NCBI RefSeq assembly: GCF_001425305.1
Contig: NZ_LMEE01000001.1
Span: forward strand, 756,646 to 820,645
Direction of reading: 5' to 3'
DNA from: Phenylobacterium sp. Root1290
Lineage (GTDB): Bacteria > Pseudomonadota > Alphaproteobacteria > Caulobacterales > Caulobacteraceae
DNA: 64,000 nt
Under the pieces are notes generated by a model. It worked only from the letters and a program-made list of their open reading frames with translations. It did not search any database and was not told where the DNA came from. Positions 48,273 through 57,166 of the stretch are shown piece after piece. Within the stretch, counting starts at the first letter, position 1. Each line of letters begins with the position of its first letter. Position numbers and translations under genes: made by a program.

Positions 48273-48902
48273 CTAGGGACGCGGCGACAGGCGGGCTATG
48301 ACGCCGTCGACATAGGCTCGCATGCCGTCGGCCATCGACACCGCGCCGTCGCTGAGCAGCCATTGCAGGCGCAGGCCGTCCAGCACGGCGGTCATGTTGG
48401 CCGCCTCGACCGCGGGATCGAACGCCCCGACCAGGTCGCCAGCCCGGCGGGCCTCCTCGAAGGCCTGGGCGAGCATGTCGCGAAAGCGCTCATATCGGCC
48501 CACGAAGTAGGCGTTGATGTCAGAGCCGCCGGACAGGTTCTCGGCCGACAGGGTCACGTCGAGCGCGGTCAGGATGGGGTCCGCCTCCAGATCCACGCCG
48601 AACTCCGCCATGCGCCTGAGCAGCGGCAGGCCCTGGACGTCGCGCACCTTGGCCAGCGCCTCGTCCTGCTCGCGGTCGCCCTCGGCGATCACCGCCAGCA
48701 ACAGATCGTTCTTGGTGGGGAAATGGTAGAGCAGGCCGGCGTCGGTGATCCCGGCCTCCTGGGCGATCGCCGCCAGGCTGGACCCCTTGAACCCTTGGCT
48801 GGAAAACAGCCGCCGCGCGGCTTCAAGCACAGCGGCCCGGCGTTCCCGTCCCCGTTGCTGGCGCGTTCCTGGGGCTCTGACGGGGGCAGGTGCTGGGGTC
48901 AT
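48273..48902 (-). CDS. TetR/AcrR family transcriptional regulator
   Basis: A 209-residue regulator with N-terminal HTH (RAAVLEAARRLFSSQGFKGS, SLAAIAQEAGITDAGLLYHF, PTKNDLL) and a ligand-binding C-terminal half. The stop is 5 bases from the convergent acyl-CoA dehydrogenase stop. Upstream, 32 bp away, lies the end of the deacetylase gene on the same strand, so it could be read through from the GH4 cluster. Target genes are not evident. Confidence 0.88.
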   Translation of the reverse strand: MTPAPAPVRAPGTRQQRGRERRAAVLEAARRLFSSQGFKGSSLAAIAQEAGITDAGLLYHFPTKNDLLLAVIAEGDREQDEALAKVRDVQGLPLLRRMAEFGVDLEADPILTALDVTLSAENLSGGSDINAYFVGRYERFRDMLAQAFEEARRAGDLVGAFDPAVEAANMTAVLDGLRLQWLLSDGAVSMADGMRAYVDGVIARLSPRP

Positions 48903-48934
48903 TCACGTCATCTCGCACAGCCGCCGCCCCGGGC

Positions 48935-49768
48935 TCAAGACGCGGCGCGCTGGAGGTCCCGAAGGGGGCGGAAGCTGATCGGCTTGAAGCCCTGCTCAGC
49001 GACAAACCCGGCCATGTCGCGGTCCATGGCCACGGCATAGTCGCCGACCCGTATGTCCGGCTCCTTCTTGTCGTAGCCGCGCAGTTCGGGACCGTCCACG
49101 ACCGGATGCAGGTTCACCTCCGCCACGCCCGGGCCTAGCTTCGGAAGGGCCGAGCGCAGCAGGTCGTCGGTCGATCGTCCCCACTGCGAGACGAATTCGT
49201 CGTTGAAGACGAGGCCTGCGGCGGCGGCTTGGTCCCTGCCTGCAAAGCCGAGCCGCGCCTCGAGGCCTGGGCCCAGCATACGCAGCGGCAGGTCGAATTC
49301 CGTGGCGAGTTCAAGATAGATCTCGAAGTAGCGCGGATCGATCTGGTTGGTCCCCATGTGCGAATCCAGGTGGGTGACGTCGACGCCCCAGGCCAGGGCC
49401 TGCTCGATCTGGGCACGGCACTCGGCGCGGACGTCGGCCGGCGTGGCGCGGGCAGAGACCTCGGCGACACTGGCCGGCATGAAGCCGTCGGCGTCGTGCA
49501 GAGAGGCTCCGCCTGTCAGCGAGCGCCAGCGATAGCCGGGATACTCCGCGGTCAGGGTCAGATGGACCCCAAGATCCAGCCCCGCGAACATATCGACGGC
49601 CTCGCGAGCCCAGGCGCAGGGGACCATCAAGGTGCCGCTGGTGGCCAGGCCCGAGGTCATCGCCTCCAGACAGGCGAGATTGGCTGCGTGGCTGGAGCCC
49701 ACATCGTCGCAGTTGACGATCAGAAGACGGTCCTGCGCCCCGTAGCCCAGGCGTTCGACGAGGCTCAT
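48935..49768 (-). CDS. ChbG/HpnK (YdjC) family carbohydrate deacetylase
   Basis: A 277-residue metal-dependent deacetylase of the type that removes one acetyl group from chitooligosaccharides (ChbG) or from hopanoid glucosamine (HpnK). Metal ligands stand in NCDDVG (Asp21/22), LGVHLTL (His69) and THLDSHMG (His133, His137). I choose ATG 49768, which has GAGGGGGAA at good spacing, over ATG 49786, which overlaps the GH4 stop. Downstream partner of the GH4 gene, as ChbG is of ChbF in E. coli. Confidence 0.88.
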   Translation of the reverse strand: MSLVERLGYGAQDRLLIVNCDDVGSSHAANLACLEAMTSGLATSGTLMVPCAWAREAVDMFAGLDLGVHLTLTAEYPGYRWRSLTGGASLHDADGFMPASVAEVSARATPADVRAECRAQIEQALAWGVDVTHLDSHMGTNQIDPRYFEIYLELATEFDLPLRMLGPGLEARLGFAGRDQAAAAGLVFNDEFVSQWGRSTDDLLRSALPKLGPGVAEVNLHPVVDGPELRGYDKKEPDIRVGDYAVAMDRDMAGFVAEQGFKPISFRPLRDLQRAAS

Positions 49769-49778
49769 CGCTTCCCCC

Positions 49779-51050
49779 TCACTCATAGGCCAAGCCGTGG
49801 GCCGCCAGCAGATCGTCCAGCATCGGCTCGGCGATGTCGATATCGCCCACCAGAGGATGGGCCAGCAGCGCCTGCAGCGCCACATCGCGGCTGCGGGTGA
49901 TCGCCGCCTTCACCGTCAGGGTCTCATGCGCCTTTACGGCCTGAACCAGCCCCCGGTAGGCCAAGGGGATCGCGCCGACCGGCAGGGTCCGCGCGCCGGC
50001 GGCGTCGACATGACAGACGGTCTCGACCGCCACATCGTCGGGCAGCCCGGCGACCGCGCCCTTGTTCAGCGCGCTCATGACGATCTTCGCGCCGCGATCG
50101 TTGAGAATGGCGTCCAGGGTGTCGAAGGTGACGCCGCTGTACCCCTCCCCGCCCCGCCGGATCAGCGCGGGCGGCTTGGCGGATACCGCCGGATCGGCGG
50201 CCTGCGTCAGCACCTCGGCCTCGATGTCCATCACCGCCTGAGCGCGGGTGCGTTCGGCCAAGACCATGGCTTCGAACTCAGCGCGGCGATGGAAGTAGAG
50301 GTCGCCGTACTTCTCCACCGGGATCGCGCCCAGTAGCGGGGCGATCTTCAGCGCCGAGGCGAACAGGGCGTCATTGGCGGTGTAACTGCCGGCGAGATGA
50401 GCGATGGCCCTGGCCGTGACGTCCTCGTCGCCCGCGGTGATCTGGTGAATGAAGCCCAGATGGTTGAGACCGACGCTGGCGATCTGCACCTCGCCGAACA
50501 CCGGGGCCAGGATGCGGCGCAGACGGTGCTGGAGCAACGGGATCGAGGAACAGAGGCCAAGCAGCTTGGCGTCGGTGTGGTTCAGCACCGCCTCGGTCAC
50601 GATGCCGCTGGGATTGGTGTAGTTGAGGATGAAGGCGCCCGGCGCGACCCGCGCGATCGTGCGGGCGATTTCGATCATCACCGGGATGGTGCGCAGCGCC
50701 TTGAACATGCCGCCGGGGCCGGTCGTCTCCTGCCCGATCACCCCATAGCGAAGCGGGATGGTCTCATCGAGCTGGCGGGCGGCCATGCCCCCCACCCGAA
50801 TTTGGGTGACGACGAAGTCCGCCCCGGCAGCGGCCTTGGCGAGATCGGCGCTCTCGCGCACGGCGATCTTCGCGCCCCTGGCGGCGATCATCCGGCGCGC
50901 CAACCCGGCCATGACCGCGAGCCGATCCGGATCGCTGTCGGTCAAGCTGATCTCGGCGACGGTGAGGCCTTCCCGCTCCAGGACGCCCTCGACGATCTCG
51001 GGCGTGTAGCTGCCTCCGGCGCCGACGATGCACAGGACCACGGACTTCAT
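49779..51050 (-). CDS. glycoside hydrolase family 4 (6-phospho-glycosidase type)
   Basis: A 423-residue GH4 enzyme. These cleave phosphorylated disaccharides by an NAD- and Mn-dependent redox mechanism in the cytoplasm. The NAD fold is CIVGAGGSYTPE, the phosphosugar loop QIRVGGMAAR (about 83-92), then NYTNPSG (143-149), the metal-binding Cys167 in LGLCSS and His197 in GLNHLGF. The sequence is closest to the 6-phospho-beta-glucosidase (CelF/ChbF/LicH) branch. Start ATG 51050 overlaps the kinase stop (ATGA), so the two are translationally coupled. Confidence 0.92.
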   Translation of the reverse strand: MKSVVLCIVGAGGSYTPEIVEGVLEREGLTVAEISLTDSDPDRLAVMAGLARRMIAARGAKIAVRESADLAKAAAGADFVVTQIRVGGMAARQLDETIPLRYGVIGQETTGPGGMFKALRTIPVMIEIARTIARVAPGAFILNYTNPSGIVTEAVLNHTDAKLLGLCSSIPLLQHRLRRILAPVFGEVQIASVGLNHLGFIHQITAGDEDVTARAIAHLAGSYTANDALFASALKIAPLLGAIPVEKYGDLYFHRRAEFEAMVLAERTRAQAVMDIEAEVLTQAADPAVSAKPPALIRRGGEGYSGVTFDTLDAILNDRGAKIVMSALNKGAVAGLPDDVAVETVCHVDAAGARTLPVGAIPLAYRGLVQAVKAHETLTVKAAITRSRDVALQALLAHPLVGDIDIAEPMLDDLLAAHGLAYE

Positions 51051-52009
51051 GATGTGCTCTCCACGGCGACGAGATTTGCGAACATATGTTCCGGATCGAG
51101 CCCGCCGGCATGGGCCGCGAGCAGCACCGCCCCCTGCTCGGGCGGCAGTGCGATGGGCGCGAGGGTCGCGTTGGGGACGTCCCGCGCCAGCCGCTCGCCG
51201 ATCAGCGCCTGGAAAGCGGCGCCGCCCTGGGCGATGACGCCGCCCCCGAACGCCGCCTCGAACGGCTCGGGTCCAATCCGCCGGCCCATGGCGGCCATGG
51301 CGAGCACGTAGTCGGCGGCCGCGGCGTCGATCATCTCGAGCGCAGCAGCGTCGCCGTCGGCCCAGGCCTGGAACACGACGGGTGCAATGTTGAAGCGCTT
51401 GGTCCGCGCCGCACGCGGATGGCGGAACGCCCACTCGGCGAAGCCCGCGCCCGACACGCCGCAATGCGCCAGGACCCGATCCACCAGCGTCGTCGGAGCG
51501 GCGCGGCCGTCGATCATCCGCGCTGTCAGCGCAAAGGCCGCGCGGCGAATGTCATAGGCTTCGGCGATGTCGAGGCTGTCGAAGATCGCCTCGCCGCCGT
51601 AGTCGCGGCGATAGGCCGTGGTGATCCCGCTACCGTGCTGCATCAGCGCGACCCGCCGGGACGGCGAAACGCCCCACAGCGCCACGAGCCCGTCGTTGAC
51701 CAACTGCAGCCGCCCTTGCAGCTCGAACCGCGCGGCGATGAGCGCGTGCTGCTCGGCCTGCTCGTCCGGATAATCCACGCCGCTGAGGCCGACCGCGACA
51801 CGCTCGACATCGGCCAGAGCAACACCGGCCTCACTGCAGAGCCGCTCCAGCACCCCGCCAACCACATCGAAGAAACGCGCGTTGGGGGCGCCGATGATCG
51901 CCGCCCCACGGTCGCGGGCGCGCGCCAGCACTCGCCCCACCTCGTCGCAGAGCACGGCCGCCGTCTTGGCCCCGCCGCTGTCCAGTCCGATGAGAAGACG
52001 CCTGCCCAA
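51047..52009 (-). CDS. BadF/BadG/BcrA-type sugar kinase (N-acetylglucosamine kinase-like)
   Basis: A 320-residue ASKHA-fold kinase. The phosphate-1 motif GLDSGGAKTAAVL opens the protein, VAVGLSGVDYPDE and LVNDGLVALWG follow, QHGSGITTAYRRD is the phosphate-2 region, and FGGGVIAQGG the adenosine motif. Family members phosphorylate GlcNAc or related amino sugars. The start is TTG at 52009 with AGGGAG 8 bases before it, and no ATG is available. First gene of a three-gene unit with GH4 and a ChbG-like deacetylase. Confidence 0.87.
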   Translation of the reverse strand: MGRRLLIGLDSGGAKTAAVLCDEVGRVLARARDRGAAIIGAPNARFFDVVGGVLERLCSEAGVALADVERVAVGLSGVDYPDEQAEQHALIAARFELQGRLQLVNDGLVALWGVSPSRRVALMQHGSGITTAYRRDYGGEAIFDSLDIAEAYDIRRAAFALTARMIDGRAAPTTLVDRVLAHCGVSGAGFAEWAFRHPRAARTKRFNIAPVVFQAWADGDAAALEMIDAAAADYVLAMAAMGRRIGPEPFEAAFGGGVIAQGGAAFQALIGERLARDVPNATLAPIALPPEQGAVLLAAHAGGLDPEHMFANLVAVESTS

Positions 52010-52044
52010 ATCGCCCGCTCCCTAGCGCTCGCTTGGATTTTACC

Positions 52045-52056
52045 TAGCGATCACTA
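52045..52056. promoter_or_regulatory. near-palindrome upstream of the kinase-GH4-deacetylase unit
   Basis: TAGCGATCACTA is symmetrical in 10 of 12 positions around GATC and lies 36 bp before the kinase TTG, between the TonB receptor terminator and the kinase. It resembles LacI/GntR-type half-site spacing. No regulator of those families is in the window. Confidence 0.35.
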
Positions 52057-52069
52057 AGATTATTCGCAA

Positions 52070-52113
52070 CAGCCAAAAGTAAAGCGACCGGCGCGTGGGG
52101 TGCGCCGGTCGCT
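52070..52113 (-). terminator. rho-independent terminator of the TonB receptor gene
   Basis: A perfect 12-bp stem AGCGACCGGCGC (52083-52094 with 52102-52113) is followed on the minus strand by TTTACTTTT. A second imperfect hairpin (TCGGTGCG/CGCACCGA) lies at about 52150-52175, nearer the stop. Together they separate the receptor unit from the kinase unit. Confidence 0.88.
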
Positions 52114-52189
52114 CCAGGGGCGGCCGGGGGGGCTGCCGCCAGTCGGTGCGATCCCAGGCAGCGGGACCGCACCGATGGTTCTTGTGGGC

Positions 52190-54997
52190 TTAGAACTTCG
52201 CCTGCACGCCGACGAAGAAGTAGCGGCCGATCACGTCGTAGGTGTTCGGATCGGTGTTGCCCTCGATCGGCGAGGAGAGCCGCGGGGCTTCCTTGTCGAA
52301 CAGGTTCCGGATGCCGCCGGAAACCGTGTAGCGGTCGAAGGAATAGGCCGCGCGGATGTTGTGGTAAAAGTAGGCGTCGACTTCCGGCGCGGCGATGCCG
52401 GCCTTCGGATTGGCCGCACCCGCGAGGATCGCATTGGCGTACTTGCGGTCCTTCACCGAGGACAGGAACTCGGTCTGCCACGACAGTTCCAGGCCCGAGC
52501 TCGCATAGTTGAGCTGGCCGGTCCAACGCCATTCCGGGATCGCCGGGGTGTCGCCGCCGACGGTGCCGACGCGGTCGACGACCGGAGCCGTCGCGTTGGC
52601 CTGGAAGGTGTTCTTGTCCACCCAGGTCACGAACAACGAGGCGCGCAGTCGAGCCGGATCGCCGCCGATGCCCCAGTTGTCCATCGTCCAGCCGTAGTTG
52701 GCGGCGATGTCGAGGCCCGAGGTCTGCAGGCTCGCGACGTTGGCGAGCGGCACGCCCCAGTCGATGATCTCGTAGGTCGAGCGCGAGCGGGTGAAGGTCC
52801 GGCAGAACTCGCTGTTGACGTTGTTGCTGGCGAAGCAGGAAGCAAGCGTCCCCTGCGGGCCGCCGCCCAGGCGCTCGATCGCGTCATCGATCTTGATGTC
52901 GAAGTAATCGAGCGTGAGGTTGAAGCCCGGCAGGAAGCTGGGGGTCCAGACCGCGCCGATGGTGACGGTGTCCGAGGTTTCCACCTGCAGGTTCTGGTTC
53001 GAGACCAGGCGCGCCTCGATCGCCGCGCCGTTCTGCTGGTACGAGCCGATGGCCGCAGCCGGGACGCCTTGCGCGATGCAGAGCGCCGCCACCTGACCGG
53101 TCGGGTTCGCCGTGCGCGAGCACGGGTCGATCATCGCCGGATAGGTGTTGATCATGCCGCCGAACAGTTCGGCGATGTTCGGGGCGCGGGCCGCACGCTG
53201 GTAGAGGGCGCGCAGGCGAACGTCGCTGTTGATCCGCCATTCGCCGCCGGCCTTGTAGGTCTCGACCTTGCCCGCGGTGGAGTAGTCTGAGTAGCGGGCG
53301 GCCAGTTCGAGGCCGAGGTACTCGACGCCCGGCATGTCGGCCAGCAGCGGAACCACGGCTTCGCCGTAGAATTCGGTGACGTCGTATTCACCAGCCGTGG
53401 CGTTGCGTTCGCCAAAGCCCGCCGAGGCGAAGTCGAGCAGAACCGGCGCGGGGTTGTCGTTGCTGGAGACCGAGCGGTGCTCGGCGCCGAACGCAACGCC
53501 CACGTCTCCGGCCGGCAGCGAGAACGGCGAGCCGGAGATGTTGGCCTGCAGGATCTTCTCGGTGAGCTCGGTCGTCGAAAGGTTGTCGACACGCAGGAAG
53601 TCGACGAGAGCCGGCGACCAGTCGGTCAGGTTCGTGACCAGCACGCAGCGCGGATTGCCGCTGGCGCAGCGGGTCGGATCGGTGATGCTGGGGGTCGAGG
53701 CTTCGACGAAGGTGCGGCGCGAGATGTCGCCCTTCTGGACCTCGGTGGTCGCCAGGTGGCTGTAGCTGTAGCTGGCGTCCCACTTCCAGTCGCCGAGGTT
53801 GCCTTCGAAGCCGCCCAGAACCCGGTACATGTCGCGGGCGAAGGCGATTTCACGCTTCGGGAACTGGCTCGGCGCTTCGAAGCGCAGGGCGAACGGGGCC
53901 GTCGGGTTGGAGCGCGCGGCCAGCAGAGCCGCCATCTGCGGGCTGACGAACGAGGCGTTGTACGGCAGGCCCGGGACGTTGGTGGTCTCGCGGATGTTCG
54001 GTGCGGTGCGCGCCAGGATCGCGCTGGACTTCACGTTGTTGAAGCCGAACTCCAGGTAGCCCTGGATCGAGTCGGTGAAGTCGTAGGTGCCGCGGCCGTA
54101 GACGTTGGTCCGCTGCAGCGGGATCTGGATCGCGTAGTCCTGCTGAAGCTCGTAGTTGGTGTCCGTCGCCGTGATGAACGGACGCGGGATCAGGTTGTCC
54201 AGAGCATAGTCACGGTTGGTGAAGCCGCCCGCGCCGTTCGGCGTCGGGACGCCGATCAGCGTGCCGCCGACGCGGCCGGCGGTGCCGCTGCGCACGAAGA
54301 CGCCGTTGGAGTCGATCGTCGAATAGCGCGACAGCTCGCGCTCGTTGCCGCGCAGGGCCGAGCGGTCCTCGTAGTTGATGTACATCATCACGCTGGCGCG
54401 GTCGCCCGAGGCGCCGAACGTCAGCGACGTGGACCAATCCTGGGCGTCGCCCTGGCCGGAGATGCCGTACTGGCCCTCGACCTGCAGGCCGTCGAACTTG
54501 TCCTTCAGGATGAAGTTCACGACACCGGCCATGGCGTCCGAGCCATAGACCGCCGAGGCGCCGCCGGTGACGACTTCCACCCGCTCGACCAGCGAGGCCG
54601 GGATGTTGTTGACGTCGACGATGCCCTGCTGGTTCGAGGCCATGAACCGCTTGCCGTTGACCAGCACCAGGGTCCGCTTGGCGCCCAGGCCGCGCAGGTT
54701 GAGGTTGGCGGTGGCGTCGGCCTGGCCCGTGACGTTGGTCGACTTGGTCGCGCCGGCGACCAGCTGCGGCAGCGTGTTGAGGTACTCTTCGACGCTGGCC
54801 GAACCGACCACCTTGATGTCCTCGCCCGACACCGTGGTGACCGGGCTGGAGCTGACCAGGTCCTGGCGCGCGATCCGCGAGCCGGTCACGACCACTTCCT
54901 CGACCGCGTCCTGGGCCATGGCCGGCGTCGCCGCCGCCATGATGGCGATGGCGGCGACGCCGCATTTCAAGAAGGCGCTACGCCCATAGTTCTGCAT
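52190..54997 (-). CDS. TonB-dependent outer membrane receptor
   Basis: A 935-residue outer membrane importer. Signal peptide (cleaved AMA-Q), then the plug domain (EEVVVTGSRIARQDLVSSSP, NLNLRGLGAKRTLVLVNGKR, VERVEVVTGGASAVYGSDAM, GVVNFILK) and a 22-stranded barrel ending VGVQAKF with terminal Phe. There is no N-terminal signalling extension. The substrate is not readable. Neighbours suggest peptides (dipeptidase upstream) or amino sugars (kinase/GH4 downstream). ATG 54997 is chosen for GGGGATTAG. ATG 55015 has no Shine-Dalgarno. Confidence 0.95.
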   Translation of the reverse strand: MQNYGRSAFLKCGVAAIAIMAAATPAMAQDAVEEVVVTGSRIARQDLVSSSPVTTVSGEDIKVVGSASVEEYLNTLPQLVAGATKSTNVTGQADATANLNLRGLGAKRTLVLVNGKRFMASNQQGIVDVNNIPASLVERVEVVTGGASAVYGSDAMAGVVNFILKDKFDGLQVEGQYGISGQGDAQDWSTSLTFGASGDRASVMMYINYEDRSALRGNERELSRYSTIDSNGVFVRSGTAGRVGGTLIGVPTPNGAGGFTNRDYALDNLIPRPFITATDTNYELQQDYAIQIPLQRTNVYGRGTYDFTDSIQGYLEFGFNNVKSSAILARTAPNIRETTNVPGLPYNASFVSPQMAALLAARSNPTAPFALRFEAPSQFPKREIAFARDMYRVLGGFEGNLGDWKWDASYSYSHLATTEVQKGDISRRTFVEASTPSITDPTRCASGNPRCVLVTNLTDWSPALVDFLRVDNLSTTELTEKILQANISGSPFSLPAGDVGVAFGAEHRSVSSNDNPAPVLLDFASAGFGERNATAGEYDVTEFYGEAVVPLLADMPGVEYLGLELAARYSDYSTAGKVETYKAGGEWRINSDVRLRALYQRAARAPNIAELFGGMINTYPAMIDPCSRTANPTGQVAALCIAQGVPAAAIGSYQQNGAAIEARLVSNQNLQVETSDTVTIGAVWTPSFLPGFNLTLDYFDIKIDDAIERLGGGPQGTLASCFASNNVNSEFCRTFTRSRSTYEIIDWGVPLANVASLQTSGLDIAANYGWTMDNWGIGGDPARLRASLFVTWVDKNTFQANATAPVVDRVGTVGGDTPAIPEWRWTGQLNYASSGLELSWQTEFLSSVKDRKYANAILAGAANPKAGIAAPEVDAYFYHNIRAAYSFDRYTVSGGIRNLFDKEAPRLSSPIEGNTDPNTYDVIGRYFFVGVQAKF

Positions 54998-55053
54998 CTG
55001 ACTAATCCCCGTCATTTTTTATCTGTTGTTGGCCGCCCCGGCGGCCGGCGCCC

Positions 55054-56043
55054 TTAGGGCTTCTCGTTGCCGAACAGCAGGACCCAATCGGCCTCGGCCT
55101 GGATGCGCGCGAAGAACGACCAGGTCGAAATTTCCATGGCCTTGCGCAGGTGCGGCTTGGCTTTGTCGTATTCGGCGCGAAGGATGTAGTACTGGGCCAG
55201 GCTGTAGCTGGTGGAGGACTTGATGCCGTCCGAGTTGCTGAAGGCCTTGCCGGTGTCGCGCTCGGAGTAGAAGTCGAGCGGGTCACGTAGCTTCTTGAAC
55301 AGCTGAATGCCGTCGAAGTAGTTGTTGCCCTCGGGATTGTCCCGCAGGTCGTACAGGTCGATATCGTAGTTCTTCAGAAGCTCCTTGGCCTCGGCGTAGT
55401 GCGTGCCGCGAGCCAGGGACAGGTACTCCCAGTACAGCGAAGCGGTGACATCCGGCGGACCGCCGGTGCCCTCGCCGATCTCGCCGGCGCGGCGGAACCA
55501 CTTGGCGGCGTTGTCGAAGTCGTGCTTGGCGAAATAGGCCTGGCCCAGGTGGTAGTAGGTGTAGAACTGCACCACGTCAGGGCTGGCCGGGAACGGGCCG
55601 AGCTTCTCGCGCTCGAGCGGCTTGTTCTCATAGAGCTTGGCCGCGCGCAGGCCGTCCTCGATCGACTTGTCGAACTCGCGGATGCTGAAGTAGCGGTGAG
55701 CGCGGTGGCGCAGCAGCTTCGGCGCATCCGGGTACTTCTTCAGCGCGACGGTCAGGACGTCGATGGCGTCCTTGGGCAGGCCCTGATAGCCGAGCAGGCG
55801 CGCATACCAGGTGGCGCTGTCGACGGTCATGTCGGCCTGGTAGGCGGCCTTGGCGTCGTCGGCCGCCTTCTGCAGGTCATCGCCCGAACCGACATTCACC
55901 GGGTTGCGGCCCTTGGCGTAGAGCGCCTGACCGAAGAGGTCCTTGCCCTGATAGCTGTCGGCCGGTTGTGCGGACGCCGCGCTGGCGCCGGCCAGCATCG
56001 CCGCAGCCGCAACGCCCGCCAGGGCGAACCTGAAACCACTCAT
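55054..56043 (-). CDS. exported TPR-like protein
   Basis: A 329-residue protein with a signal peptide (cleaved ASA-Q, residue 26) and helical repeats of TPR type, e.g. DAPKLLRHRAHRYFSIREFD, QFYTYYHLGQAYFAKHDFDN and YSLAQYYILRAEYDKAKPHL. It lies between the dipeptidase and TonB receptor genes on the same strand (46-bp and 56-bp gaps), so a periplasmic accessory role in that uptake system is likely. SusD-like features are not seen. GGGAGA precedes the ATG. Confidence 0.78.
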   Translation of the reverse strand: MSGFRFALAGVAAAAMLAGASAASAQPADSYQGKDLFGQALYAKGRNPVNVGSGDDLQKAADDAKAAYQADMTVDSATWYARLLGYQGLPKDAIDVLTVALKKYPDAPKLLRHRAHRYFSIREFDKSIEDGLRAAKLYENKPLEREKLGPFPASPDVVQFYTYYHLGQAYFAKHDFDNAAKWFRRAGEIGEGTGGPPDVTASLYWEYLSLARGTHYAEAKELLKNYDIDLYDLRDNPEGNNYFDGIQLFKKLRDPLDFYSERDTGKAFSNSDGIKSSTSYSLAQYYILRAEYDKAKPHLRKAMEISTWSFFARIQAEADWVLLFGNEKP

Positions 56044-56089
56044 CGAAAATCTCCCAAAATAATCACACACATGCGCCCGGGGGGACGGC

Positions 56090-57151
56090 CTACCCGATCA
56101 CGTCGCGGTAGAGCCGGCGGACGTTGTTACCCATCAGCTTGTCGATCTGCGCCTGGCTGTAGCGGCGCTGGCGCAGCTCATCGCGCACCACGTCCATGCG
56201 GCGCGGGCCGTTCATGCCGTCGAGGTACAGCGGCCAGTCGTCGGCCGAGATCTGCGAGCCTTCCTCGTGCAGCAGGATGCGCAGTTCCTCGGCCGTATCG
56301 GGGATCACGCGATGATCGCGATCGCTGCCGATGCAGACGTGGTCGATGCCCGCGACCTTCACCGCATGGTCGATGTGGTCGAAGTAGACGTGGCGGTTGT
56401 TCGCCTTTTCGCGCGTCAGGAAGGTCCGGATCTGGGTGATCCCGACCAGCCCGCCCTTGGCGGCCACGGCGCGCATGTTCTCGTCGGTGGTGTTGCGGCG
56501 ATGATCCCACAGCGCCTTGCAGGCCGTATGGGACACGATCAGGGGGCGCTTCGAGGCCTCGACGGCGCCGGCCATGGTCTTCATGCCCGCGTGCGAGAGG
56601 TCGATCAGGACGCGCTCGGCCTCCAGGCGCGCGACCATCTCACGGCCGAACGGCGTCAGGCCCGGATCCTCTTCGACGAAGCAGCCCGCGCCGGAGCGGT
56701 TCAGGTCGTTGTAGGTCAGCTGAATGCTGGTGACGCCGCGGGCGCGCAGCACCGCGATCTGGGCCGGATCGGCCTCGACCGGCGTCGAGTTCTGGAGGTT
56801 GTAGAAGACTGCGATCTTGCGTTCGGCCGCGGCCTTGTCGACGTCGGCGGCGCGGATGGTCCGGATGAACTGCGCCGGCCGGCCGTCGTAGTAACGATCA
56901 TAGGCGTCGATGTCGGCGTTGGTCTGGGCCAGCGACTTCGCGGCCTCGACCTTGGGGTCGGTGACGGTCACGGCGATAGCGCGGGTGCCGCTGGCCAGGA
57001 TCTGCTCGACCAGTTCTGGCGTGTAGACCGTGCGCATTTCGCCGAGGGCGTCGAACACGACGGCGGGGTCGGCTCCGGCGAAAGCCCGCGGAGCGGAGGC
57101 GAGCGTCGCGCCAGCCAGCGCAGCCTGCAGCAGTCTCCGTCGCGTCGCCAT
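56090..57151 (-). CDS. M19 (membrane dipeptidase) family protein with Tat signal, metal site incomplete
   Basis: A 353-residue member of the renal dipeptidase family. The N-terminus TRRRLLQAALAGATLA is a twin-arginine signal, so it is exported folded. Later ligands are present: DLSHAG, IVSHTAC and GSDRDH. However, the first motif, normally HxD, reads FDALGE (34-38), and the bridging Glu region reads NLQNSTP, so only part of the binuclear zinc site remains. It may use one metal or another chemistry. AGGGGAGGGG precedes ATG 57151, and a 9-bp hairpin stands just before it. Confidence 0.82.
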   Translation of the reverse strand: MATRRRLLQAALAGATLASAPRAFAGADPAVVFDALGEMRTVYTPELVEQILASGTRAIAVTVTDPKVEAAKSLAQTNADIDAYDRYYDGRPAQFIRTIRAADVDKAAAERKIAVFYNLQNSTPVEADPAQIAVLRARGVTSIQLTYNDLNRSGAGCFVEEDPGLTPFGREMVARLEAERVLIDLSHAGMKTMAGAVEASKRPLIVSHTACKALWDHRRNTTDENMRAVAAKGGLVGITQIRTFLTREKANNRHVYFDHIDHAVKVAGIDHVCIGSDRDHRVIPDTAEELRILLHEEGSQISADDWPLYLDGMNGPRRMDVVRDELRQRRYSQAQIDKLMGNNVRRLYRDVIG

Positions 57152-57166
57152 CGCACCCCTCCCCTG

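Noticed and set aside
48273..48902. TetR gene as regulator of the kinase/GH4/deacetylase unit
   Set aside because: It is downstream of the unit with its own start, lies beside an acyl-CoA dehydrogenase gene, and has no matching dyad at the kinase promoter that I can tie to it.
52190..54997. SusC/SusD-type glycan system
   Set aside because: The receptor has no SusC-type N-terminal domain and the neighbouring TPR protein lacks SusD features.
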